NCBI RefSeq assembly: GCF_900100705.1 | Contig: NZ_FNCH01000012.1 | Span: 62,001-126,000, forward strand | From: Pedobacter terrae | GTDB taxonomy: Bacteria > Bacteroidota > Bacteroidia > Sphingobacteriales > Sphingobacteriaceae | Direction: 5' to 3' | DNA: 64,000 nucleotides | In this document: piece by piece, positions 43,693 to 51,124 of the stretch | How positions within the stretch are numbered: the first letter of the stretch is position 1 | Layout: each line of letters opens with the position of its first letter | Program-made: the position numbers and the translations under genes | The notes under the pieces: generated by a model | Seen by the model: the letters and a program-made list of their open reading frames with translations, nothing else | What the model was told of the DNA's origin: nothing | The model's database searches: none

Positions 43693-44997
43693 TTAGAATT
43701 TAACGCTAATTTCTACCGAATCCGTTCCGTTTTTAGGTAATACCCAATCCGGACCTTCCTGAATTAACCGCTTTGCTTCTGCATCGGCTTTTTTGTTCAG
43801 CGATTTTATAACGGCGATGTTGGCAGGCCGCCCGTTGCTTTTAACTTTAAAACTTAAAATCACAAATTGCTCCGGTCCTTTAGGGTTGTAAAGTTTATTG
43901 TTATGCGCTAAGTACTGGCTATAGTTAATGGTAGAAACCGGAACAGGCTTAGTAATCTCATTGGCCGATTTTCCATCCAGGTTTTGCTCTGCACGCAGTG
44001 TAATTTTTGGTGCAGCAATATTTTCCTTTTTTTGCCCGTTTGAACCTGTAATTAAAGCAATTTCGTTTAATGATTTATTTCCACTCAGTGCATTTTTAAT
44101 CACATTTGGATCTTGCAAACCAGCTACGGGTAATTCTTTAAAACCAATAGCATTAATTAATAAGTCTTTATCTTTTGCATTACTATCAGCAGGTAAATAG
44201 AAATAACCCTTGGCATCGGTTGCAGTTACATTTTTAGAGCCAGCTAACTTTACCACGGCTCCCTGAACCGGCTGGCCATTACTTTGATCTACCACATTGC
44301 CGCTAAATGCAATTTTACCTGAGCCTACTGCAGGTTCTGCTGTCACCACAGTCTCACTTAACGTTGCTTGACTTGATTTATAATCGATAAGTCCTACACG
44401 GCTCATTGCTTTTGCGCGACTATTATCTGATGCAATTTTTGCTGCTTTTACTTCGGCAACCTGCTGTTCTGCAGGTGCTATCATAGTGTTTCTTTTAGTA
44501 TTTTTTGCCAGATCTCCTGTTTTTGCCGCTGTTATTGTCGTATCAATCAAGGTGGATTTTTTCGTGTTTTGCGTAACGATTTCTTCTTTAGCTTTTGTTT
44601 GATTAGCAGCAATACTTGTAGCACTGTCTAAGTGAACCAATACCCCTTCCTTTTTATGCGCGGCAATTTCTGCATTCCTTCGGTTGGTTTCGCGCATAAA
44701 GAATAAAATACTTACTGCAATAAAAGCCACAGTTGCGGTTGCTGCGATACTTAATCTTTGGGTGGTGATGCCCCATAGTTTACGTTTTACAGGCTTTTCT
44801 GATATACGATCATACAGTTGTTTTTGTAAAATAGAAAGCGTTTGCTTGCGTTTTGGCGATTGCTTTAGCCCTTCCAAAGCTTCGGCAACGAAAGAATCTT
44901 CCAAAGCTTGTTTTTCTACAAAATGCATAGCTTTAGCATCAAGCTTACCATCCAGGTAATCTTCCAGTACATCAATATCTAACCAATCGTTATTCAC
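43693..44997 (-). CDS. anti-sigma-like membrane protein with CarboxypepD_reg and TonB-C-like modules
   Basis: 434 residues. The N-terminus (DIDVLEDYLDGKLDAKAMHFVEKQ) is an anti-sigma-like cytoplasmic part, followed by one membrane helix (about 84-104), a long Ala/Lys/Thr-rich linker, a carboxypeptidase-regulatory-like beta domain (about 228-300; GNVVDQSNGQPVQGAVV, TDAKGYF), and a C-terminal segment (about 365-434; FVILSFKVKSNGRP, WVLPKNGTDSVEISVKF) resembling TonB C-terminal domains. It overlaps the ECF gene by 8 nt. The combination suggests direct coupling of an envelope protein to sigma release; this is inference. Confidence 0.78.
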   Translation of the reverse strand: MNNDWLDIDVLEDYLDGKLDAKAMHFVEKQALEDSFVAEALEGLKQSPKRKQTLSILQKQLYDRISEKPVKRKLWGITTQRLSIAATATVAFIAVSILFFMRETNRRNAEIAAHKKEGVLVHLDSATSIAANQTKAKEEIVTQNTKKSTLIDTTITAAKTGDLAKNTKRNTMIAPAEQQVAEVKAAKIASDNSRAKAMSRVGLIDYKSSQATLSETVVTAEPAVGSGKIAFSGNVVDQSNGQPVQGAVVKLAGSKNVTATDAKGYFYLPADSNAKDKDLLINAIGFKELPVAGLQDPNVIKNALSGNKSLNEIALITGSNGQKKENIAAPKITLRAEQNLDGKSANEITKPVPVSTINYSQYLAHNNKLYNPKGPEQFVILSFKVKSNGRPANIAVIKSLNKKADAEAKRLIQEGPDWVLPKNGTDSVEISVKF

Positions 44998-45568
44998 TAC
45001 TGTTTTTCTCTATACAAATCTTTAAATTCCGCTTACCATTTTGGATGTAACTCTTCACTTTAAGCATATCGTAGCCCGTAATATCAGCCACTTCTTTATA
45101 GCATTTTTCTTGTAAATAAAATAAATCTACGCTTTTTCGCTGTTCTTCAGGCAAAGTTTCCATACACTTTTCCATAATGGTAAGCTGCGTTTCTTTTGTG
45201 TTGTCTATATCCAGATGCACAAACTCGCTGTTTTCCACAAAAGTATCGTCTATGGAGACATTATTTTGCTTTGCCGATTTTCGTAATGCCATTAAACAAT
45301 GGTTCCGCGTTAAAACATGAAGCCAACTCTTAAAATTCTGTACCTCGTGTATTTTTAGCTTCGTTACCAGTTCTTCAAAAATCTGCATTACGGCATCCTT
45401 GCTTTGCTCTTCATCTTTAAAGTAGTTTAAGCAAACCCCGAACACCAAATGCATATATTTATTGTAAAGCGTACCCAAAGCGTCCAAATCGCCGGTATTT
45501 TTGTAACTGGCAATCAATTTCGCATCGTCTTGCTGGGTATTTCCAGCTGTGTTTTTTATAAACCTCAA
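44990..45568 (-). CDS. ECF RNA polymerase sigma factor
   Basis: 192 residues. Region 2 (YFKDEEQSKDAVMQIFEELV, WLHVLTRNHCLMALR in part) and region 4 (LPEEQRKSVDLFYLQEKCYKEVADIT, then a recognition helix) are clear. The start is a TTG at 45568 (no Met before about residue 39). It overlaps its anti-sigma-like partner gene. The divergent DUF4197 gene starts about 200 nt away. Confidence 0.9.
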   Translation of the reverse strand: MRFIKNTAGNTQQDDAKLIASYKNTGDLDALGTLYNKYMHLVFGVCLNYFKDEEQSKDAVMQIFEELVTKLKIHEVQNFKSWLHVLTRNHCLMALRKSAKQNNVSIDDTFVENSEFVHLDIDNTKETQLTIMEKCMETLPEEQRKSVDLFYLQEKCYKEVADITGYDMLKVKSYIQNGKRNLKICIEKNSSE

Positions 45569-45773
45569 AAAATGGTCGCTATTTCGAATTATCTTTCAAG
45601 TATAAAAAATATTTCTCACTGATGTGACATAAACTAATTTTTTAGAAGAAAGATTCAAGATATTTGCGTTGATGAAGATCTTTTTGAGCCGTTTATGTTG
45701 CTGTCCTGTACAAAGACTTATCTTTGAATATAAATATGGCCGTTGTTTTGCTAAGCATGATAAAACACACAAG

Positions 45774-46535
45774 ATGAAAAAGATTAATATTTTATCGGTA
45801 TCACTAACCATGATGGTATTTTCAAGCCTAAATGTTAGCGCCCAGATTAAACTGAGTGATATATTTAAAAAGGTAACCGGGAAGCAGGGTTCTACAACAG
45901 CCGCTACAGGAACGCCGTCCACTTTTGAAATAGGACAGGGAATTAAAGAAGCGCTACAGATCGGTGTTTCTGCGGGTGCAGACAGGCTTTCGGTTAAAGA
46001 TGGCTTTTTGGGCAATTTAGCGGTTAAAATTCTGATGCCCCCTGAAGCACAAAAGGTTGAAAAAACATTACGGAGCATAGGTTTGAACAAGCTTTGCGAT
46101 AATGTGATCGTAAGCTTAAACCGTGCCGCTGAGGATGCAGCTACCGAAGCAAAGCCTATTTTTATATCGGCCATTAAACAGATGACCTTAACTGATGCGA
46201 CCAATATTCTTTTAGGAAGCAAAGATGCGGCTACAGCATATTTTAAAAGGGTAACCACAGCACAACTGATGCAGAAGTTTAGCCCGATTGTAACCACAAG
46301 CTTAAATAAGGTTAATGCCACTAAATATTACAGCGATTTAACTACACAATACAACCGTTTGCCTTTAGTGAGGCCAGTAAATACCAACTTAACGGAATAT
46401 GTTACTCAAAAAGCCATTGATGGTTTATTTGTTGAAGTTGCAAAGGAAGAACTCAAAATTAGGGGTAACTTGAGTTCCAGAAGCACAACGCTACTTCAAA
46501 AGGTGTTTGGCTACGCGGACAGGAAAAAGAATTAG
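45774..46535 (+). CDS. secreted DUF4197 protein
   Basis: 253 residues from the ATG at 45774, where a clean signal peptide begins (MKKINIL...NVSA|QIK). Frames upstream to 45669 encode an implausible Cys-rich start. The body matches DUF4197: ALQIGVSAGADRLS, IKILMPPEAQKVE-like LMPPEAQK, and DATNILLGSKDAATAYF. The function is unknown; such proteins are periplasmic in proteobacteria and Bacteroidota. It is monocistronic. Confidence 0.88.
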   Translation: MKKINILSVSLTMMVFSSLNVSAQIKLSDIFKKVTGKQGSTTAATGTPSTFEIGQGIKEALQIGVSAGADRLSVKDGFLGNLAVKILMPPEAQKVEKTLRSIGLNKLCDNVIVSLNRAAEDAATEAKPIFISAIKQMTLTDATNILLGSKDAATAYFKRVTTAQLMQKFSPIVTTSLNKVNATKYYSDLTTQYNRLPLVRPVNTNLTEYVTQKAIDGLFVEVAKEELKIRGNLSSRSTTLLQKVFGYADRKKN

Positions 46536-46722
46536 TGTGGGGTGTTTCGTGCGGACAAGAACCACGGCGGATGAAATTAAATTAAGTATAGGTATTGATT
46601 GATTGTTGCGCGTGAGGACACGAACTACGGCAAATCGACTAACATAAAGTTTGTATTAAGTAAAATATAGCTTCTCCAAGGTATCCCTGAATAATACACA
46701 AAAACTATTTGTAAAATTGTAC

Positions 46723-47658
46723 ATGACGAAAATCAGCACCACCATACTTTCTATTTTAATTTCCTCTGTAGCATTAATTGCTTCCTGCAGCAACAATAAA
46801 TCTGAAGGAGAAAATGCTAAAGCTGTTTTAGATACGGTTTCTTTGAGTAATAAAAATTTCGCGCTAGCCTATCAGGATGGAGATAAAATTGTAGCTACGA
46901 GTATCGATACCATGAAGCAGATTTCGTTTGGTGGCGCAGTCAATCCAGCTATATCTCCTGACGGTAATAAATTGGCTTATACGCTTAGCGATTCTGCCGG
47001 GAACCGATCAATATGGGTTGCCGATATGGAAAACAAAAGTCAGGGTAAATTACAGGTAAATAGTAATAATTATTATCAGGCCATGTGGTCTGCTGATGGA
47101 AGCGCAATTGCATTTAATATTTTTAACAGCAAACACCTGTGGAAAATAGGTGTGATTAAAACCGATAATTCGGGGTATGCGATGCTTGATAGCGCATCTA
47201 ACATAAATATTTATGCCCCAACCTGGAAAAATGAAAAGGAAATCGTCGGGCACGATCTAGCCAGGCTTTATACCTTTGATCTTACCGGAAAGTTAATAGA
47301 TACTAAACTGATATCTGATTTGATCGGGAAAGAATTTTCCATAGCAAGCAGTAACCGTTTTTTTTATACAAAAGACGGTACGAAACTAATTTTTAATGCG
47401 GGTAATGCCGATGTTTTAGACGGATTAACAGGGCCAAGCGAAGCAGTTTATATTTTAGATCTGGCCAATAAAAAAGTCCGGCGGATTTCACCTAAAGGGA
47501 TGAATGTTCCTTATGTTTTTCTTACCGCAGATGACCGGATTTTTTACAGTGGAACTGAAAAACCATTTACACATAGCAAAATATATGTTTCTGATTTGGA
47601 CGGGAACATTAAAACGGTGGTGGATAAGGGCAATAATCCAACTGGTGCGTTAAAGTAG
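46723..47658 (+). CDS. beta-propeller lipoprotein (TolB/PD40-like)
   Basis: 311 residues from the ATG at 46723 (a TTG two codons earlier is also in frame). The signal peptide ends at the lipobox IASC (about Cys21). Repeats of the PD40 type are visible: ISPDGNKLAYT, WSADGSAIAFN and FTKDGTKLIFN-like blades, predicting a six- or seven-bladed propeller. Related proteins bind partners or sugars at the outer membrane; no partner is evident. The following gap holds repeat copy C. Confidence 0.8.
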   Translation: MTKISTTILSILISSVALIASCSNNKSEGENAKAVLDTVSLSNKNFALAYQDGDKIVATSIDTMKQISFGGAVNPAISPDGNKLAYTLSDSAGNRSIWVADMENKSQGKLQVNSNNYYQAMWSADGSAIAFNIFNSKHLWKIGVIKTDNSGYAMLDSASNINIYAPTWKNEKEIVGHDLARLYTFDLTGKLIDTKLISDLIGKEFSIASSNRFFYTKDGTKLIFNAGNADVLDGLTGPSEAVYILDLANKKVRRISPKGMNVPYVFLTADDRIFYSGTEKPFTHSKIYVSDLDGNIKTVVDKGNNPTGALK

Positions 47659-47741
47659 CAGCCAAAGACTTACGAAGTCTAAAGGGTTGGTGTGATAGGG
47701 AGACTTCGTTAATTAGCGCAGGCCAATTGACCCTGATTTTT

Positions 47742-48034
47742 TTTGGAGCGCAATGGCTGTGTAAGAAAAGAACATGGCTCCTGTGTTACGCTTATACGCT
47801 TTCCCGAAGAATCGGGATTCCTCCACCTTTCAGGGTAACGCTTCCCCCGGGGCTAGATGGCCCAAACAGCATTTCATTTTAGGGGTTGCAGGGTGCACCC
47901 ACTTTGTACCTAAACCCGATTGCGGTGAAATCCTTTTTGTTGCAGCCAGGGCCTTGTGAAAGGGAACAAAAAGATTAAACCAAAAGCGGGGCTGCCGTCT
48001 GCCAAGAACCTCGTCCGTTCCTTTTCTAAAAAAG
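47742..48034 (+). repeat. copy C of the dispersed ~250-290 bp intergenic repeat
   Basis: The longest copy. Blocks in order are GGAGCGCAATGGCTGT, TACGCTTTCCCGAAGAATCG with its CCCGA/TCGGG hairpin, TTTCAGGGTAACGCTTC, CCGGGGCTAGATGGCC, CATTTCATTTT, AAAGATTAAACCAAAAGCGG, GGGCTGC and GTTCCTTTTCTAAAAA. Relative to copy A it has about 35 extra nt before AAAGATTAA. The rest of 47659-48194 contains an AAACTTCGGAAGTTT palindrome (about 48107-48122) and no gene. Confidence 0.75.
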
Positions 48035-48194
48035 ATAATAAAAACTATACCTTCTTTGCTCAAAGTCTTTTTAGACTTTCGATTTAGCCTTGTTTATTTC
48101 CAACATCAAACTTCGGAAGTTTGCCGAAAAAAATAAAGAAAATTTAAAGTAATATTGAGTTTCATCCGTTTACTGGATTATTAAGCAAAATTTA

Positions 48195-48746
48195 GTGCCA
48201 ACAAACGAACCTCAAAATATCATTTCAACGGTTGCCAATTATGGTAAACGCTTATTCAGTTTCATCCGCGGCCGGGTGAATACGGATGAGGACGCGGAAG
48301 ATATTTTGCAGGATGTTTGGTTTCAACTCAGCAATCAACCAGAAGCGGGCGCTATCGAGCAGATTAGCGGCTGGTTATATCGGGTAGCCAGAAATAAGAT
48401 TACCGATAAATACCGCAAGCAAAAGGAAGAATCGTTAGAAGACTTCACTTTTGAAGGCGAAGACGGCGAAATCAATTTTAAGGAAATTTTACTTGCTGAA
48501 GCCTACTCGCCGGAAGAGGAGAGTTTAAAGAAACTATTCTGGGATCAATTGTTTTTGGCGCTGGAAGAACTGCCTGAAAATCAACGTTATGTATTTGTTC
48601 AGAACGAATTGGAAGAACGTACTTTTCAGGAACTGGCCGATGAGAGCGGGGAAAATATTAAAACATTAATATCAAGAAAAGGTTATGCGGTAAAACACCT
48701 GCGTAACCGTTTACAAAATTTATATCAGGAATTTATTAACTATTAA
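48195..48746 (+). CDS. ECF RNA polymerase sigma factor
   Basis: 183 residues with a GTG start at 48195. Region 2 (VNTDEDAEDILQDVWFQL, WLYRVARNKITDKYRK) and region 4 (LPENQRYVFVQNELEERTFQELA, then LISRKGYAVKHLRNRL) are complete. No classical anti-sigma gene follows; instead a small membrane protein gene starts 10 nt downstream and may take that role. Confidence 0.92.
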   Translation: MPTNEPQNIISTVANYGKRLFSFIRGRVNTDEDAEDILQDVWFQLSNQPEAGAIEQISGWLYRVARNKITDKYRKQKEESLEDFTFEGEDGEINFKEILLAEAYSPEEESLKKLFWDQLFLALEELPENQRYVFVQNELEERTFQELADESGENIKTLISRKGYAVKHLRNRLQNLYQEFINY

Positions 48747-48756
48747 ATTTACAGAC

Positions 48757-49104
48757 ATGATGAATAGAAATTTTAATCGCGGTAAGAAATTCATGTTCTT
48801 TTTCCCGGTAGCGGTGCTTATTGCAGCGGCTCTGGGCTACGTAGTTATGTCTTTATGGAACTGGATTCTGCCTGAAGTTGCCCATGCAGGGAGGCTTAAT
48901 TATTGGCAGGCCCTTGGTTTGCTTGTGCTTTGCAGGATACTGTTCGGAAATTTTAATAAAGGGGGGCATGGCGGTGGTTTCCGTGAACGTGCACAGAAAA
49001 TGCGTGCTAAATGGGATTCCATGAACGAAGAGGAGCGGGCAAAATTTAAAGAGGAATACAAGCGGAGATGTGGCGGATGGGGCCACCACCGCAATAAAGA
49101 ATAG
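48757..49104 (+). CDS. small membrane protein linked to the ECF sigma factor
   Basis: 115 residues: basic start, two membrane segments (about 12-32 and 46-62), then a Gly/His-rich turn (FNKGGHGGGF) and a charged helix (RAQKMRAKWDSMNEEERAKFKEEYKRR) ending CGGWGHHRNKE. The helix recalls the repeats of CpxP/Spy-like or DUF3106 proteins. Its place right after an ECF gene suggests a regulator or first target of that sigma factor. The function is unknown. A weak hairpin (CCGA-TAGA-TTCGG, then T-run) follows at about 49112-49133. Confidence 0.75.
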   Translation: MMNRNFNRGKKFMFFFPVAVLIAAALGYVVMSLWNWILPEVAHAGRLNYWQALGLLVLCRILFGNFNKGGHGGGFRERAQKMRAKWDSMNEEERAKFKEEYKRRCGGWGHHRNKE

Positions 49105-49146
49105 TTTGAAAGCCGATAGATTCGGGGTTTTTTGTTTTATACAATG

Positions 49147-49269
49147 CTGTCATTCTGAACATCTTGAAAGCCTCTCCGCGAATCGTCAACAGTAGCAACG
49201 CGGAGTGCCCGCCTGTGCGGACAGGCCTGCCCGTACAGGCATTTCGCTGCGCTTCAGTCGAAATGACGG
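49147..49269. repeat. composite GTCATT palindromic repeat
   Basis: It begins GTCATTCTGAAC and ends CAGTCGAAATGACGG, with inner CCTGTGCGGACAGG and GCCTGCCCGTACAGGC palindromes. It occupies part of the 431-nt gap 49105-49535; the remainder is AT-rich and shows no gene. Confidence 0.7.
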
Positions 49270-49535
49270 CGATTTTTTAAACTGTCATACTAATAACGAC
49301 TTTTCTACTTATTCTATTTGTTGGTGTCTCACCGACCGAAATGATGTATAAAATATCCTTCGACTCCGCGCAGGATGAGATCAGAGCATGAATTTCTTAG
49401 TAAATAAAAAAAATCAAAATATTTTAAAGTAAAAATAATCTTGCTCCGTCTTCCTATATAAATAACAAAAACAACAGCATTGCTAGTTCAACTTGTTTAA
49501 GGTGAATTAATTACAATGCTTCAAAATTATAACAA

Positions 49536-49802
49536 ATGAAAAAAATATTAAAAACTATAGGATTCGGGATGCTACTTGGTGCAGCTGCTTTCTTCGTACC
49601 ATTTGTGTTTAAATTTATATTGGCGATCATGCTGATCGGTTTAATGTTCAGGATCTTTACCGGTAGGCGTCGCCATTATTTTCACAGCCGCTTTAACGGT
49701 TTCGAAAACCATTACAGCCCAATCGTGCCGATCGATAACCAATGGTACAGGCCAAATGTACAAGGTAACGGAATAGTTAACCACATTAACGTAAATGATT
49801 AA
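49536..49802 (+). CDS. small membrane protein of the Hsp20 locus
   Basis: 88 residues: two adjacent membrane segments (about 7-42), then a basic, aromatic and His-containing tail (GRRRHYFHSRF, ENHYSP, NQWYRP). I do not recognise a family. It is the first gene of a tight operon (5 nt and 4 nt gaps to the next two genes) that ends with hsp20. Confidence 0.65.
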   Translation: MKKILKTIGFGMLLGAAAFFVPFVFKFILAIMLIGLMFRIFTGRRRHYFHSRFNGFENHYSPIVPIDNQWYRPNVQGNGIVNHINVND

Positions 49803-49807
49803 CCGCC

Positions 49808-50038
49808 ATGAGAACATTTAGAATATTGCTGGCATTAGCCGTTGCTGCAGGAACTTTTTACAGCTTAAATGTACTGGCCGTTCAGTACGGATACCCTGAT
49901 CGGTTAGATTTTAAAAACAGGCATTATCATGATGATTGTGATCACGCGCAATATAAAGACCATGGCTTCAGTCATCATCGTACGCAGAAGACTGATACCA
50001 TTATCCCAACAGACAGTACAAACAAAGTAAATAGATAG
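49808..50038 (+). CDS. small secreted His-rich protein
   Basis: 76 residues. The N-terminal 24 form a signal peptide or anchor, and the mature part is rich in His, Asp and Cys (HYHDDCDHAQYKDHG, SHHR), a composition suited to metal binding, though no known site is recognised. It begins 5 nt after the preceding gene and ends 4 nt before the next. Confidence 0.65.
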   Translation: MRTFRILLALAVAAGTFYSLNVLAVQYGYPDRLDFKNRHYHDDCDHAQYKDHGFSHHRTQKTDTIIPTDSTNKVNR

Positions 50039-50042
50039 CCTG

Positions 50043-50435
50043 ATGTCAAAAGTACTTTTTTTAAGCGATCCATCTCGAGCCGATGTTAGTCCGATTTTGA
50101 GTATGGCAAATGAAATGATTACCCGGGGAGAACAGGTTACTTTCTTTAGCTCGGATGAATTTAAGGCTCCGATAGAACAAATCGGCGCAGATTTTAAAGC
50201 CTATAATCAGGAGTTGAATATTTTTCAAGGAGAAAAGGCTGTTGAAGATGAAGAAAAACCTAAATCGGGATTGATCAGTGCATTGCTGGAACCCATGAAA
50301 TTTATCGATGATATTTTGGTTCAATTAAGGGGTTTAAAATTTGATTATGCCGTCTTCTCACCGGCCTATCCTTATGCAAATATCATTACACAGCTTTTAG
50401 ATATTCCTAAAACGGAACAGGCGGTTTACAATTAA
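50043..50435 (+). CDS. N-terminal half of a GT1-type glycosyltransferase (short protein)
   Basis: 130 residues that match only the acceptor-binding N-terminal domain of MGT-like GT-B glycosyltransferases (VLFLSDPSRADVSPILSMANEM, then GEQVTFFSSDEFKAPIEQIGADFKAY, shown in part). The UDP-sugar-binding C-terminal domain is absent: the stop at 50435 is followed by unrelated sequence and hsp20. It is either a remnant of a decayed transferase or a stand-alone domain reused in this operon. Catalysis is unlikely. Confidence 0.65.
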   Translation: MSKVLFLSDPSRADVSPILSMANEMITRGEQVTFFSSDEFKAPIEQIGADFKAYNQELNIFQGEKAVEDEEKPKSGLISALLEPMKFIDDILVQLRGLKFDYAVFSPAYPYANIITQLLDIPKTEQAVYN

Positions 50436-50488
50436 TATTGGCTTAGGCCGATGAATTAACAGAATAAATACAATTAAAATTAAATAAA

Positions 50489-50941
50489 ATGTACAACGAA
50501 CATAGATGCCATTCGGGCAAGATGCATGGCCATTTCGGCACAGGAGCGGGAAAATTTAACAGACACTTTGGTGGTCCATTTGGTCAACATAAACACGCTA
50601 TGTTTAACCAGGGCTTTAGAAAGGTACCGGTTAATATAGAAGAAACAGAAAGTAACTTTGTTATTGAGCTTTTTGCGCCGGCTTTGCTTAAAGAAAACTT
50701 AAAGGTAGTTACCAAAGATGACGTATTAACCATTTCTTACCAACCAAAAGAAGAAGCCGATGCAGGTAAAAAGTATAGCCGAAGAGAATATAGCAACGGC
50801 ACTTTTGAAAGAGCCTTTAGCTTAAACGGAAAAGTTTTAGTAGAAGATATTTCTGCCAGTTACGCAGATGGAATTCTGAAGGTTACACTCCCTAAAAACC
50901 CTGAAACGAATACACCAGAGAAAGATATTCTGGTAGACTAA
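50489..50941 (+). CDS. Hsp20/alpha-crystallin small heat-shock protein
   Basis: 150 residues. The alpha-crystallin domain covers about 45-145, including VNIEETESNFVIELFAP, the ISYQPKEE strand, SNGTFERAFSL and ADGILKVTLPK. The first 45 residues are unusually rich in His and Gly (HRCHSGKMHGHFG, FGQHKHAMF), unlike most Hsp20 N-termini. It acts as an ATP-independent holdase. It is the last gene of the 49.5-50.9 kb operon, with a terminator at 50964-50998. Confidence 0.93.
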   Translation: MYNEHRCHSGKMHGHFGTGAGKFNRHFGGPFGQHKHAMFNQGFRKVPVNIEETESNFVIELFAPALLKENLKVVTKDDVLTISYQPKEEADAGKKYSRREYSNGTFERAFSLNGKVLVEDISASYADGILKVTLPKNPETNTPEKDILVD

Positions 50942-50963
50942 GTTTCGTCTATTATAATTTCCA

Positions 50964-50998
50964 GGCCCCAATTGTTTAAAGCAGTTGGGGCTTTTTTG
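50964..50998 (+). terminator. intrinsic terminator after hsp20
   Basis: GCCCCAATTG pairs with CAGTTGGGGC (one G-U/mismatch) around a TTTAAAG loop, followed by TTTTTTG. Confidence 0.9.
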
Positions 50999-51070
50999 TT
51001 TATTTTGAGAGAAAAGTAATAACCTGACAACGCTTTACAGGAATTAAGAAAGCAGAAATTAAATGTAGGT

Positions 51071-51101
51071 TTGTTATTCGCGGTATTTTAAGGTACTTTT
51101 G
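51071..51101 (+). promoter_or_regulatory. promoter of the DEAD-box helicase gene
   Basis: TTG (51071-51073), 20 nt, TACTTTTG (51094-51101): a near-ideal Bacteroidota promoter. Transcription should start near 51108, which supports the TTG start codon at 51125. Confidence 0.75.
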
Positions 51102-51124
51102 CTAAAAGACATAAACACAATAGA

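Noticed and set aside
45596..46321. Long open frame on the minus strand opposite the DUF4197 gene
   Set aside because: It is the antisense of a gene with a clean signal peptide and family match; its product (hydrophobic, Ser/Ala-rich) matches nothing and ends inside the ECF upstream region.
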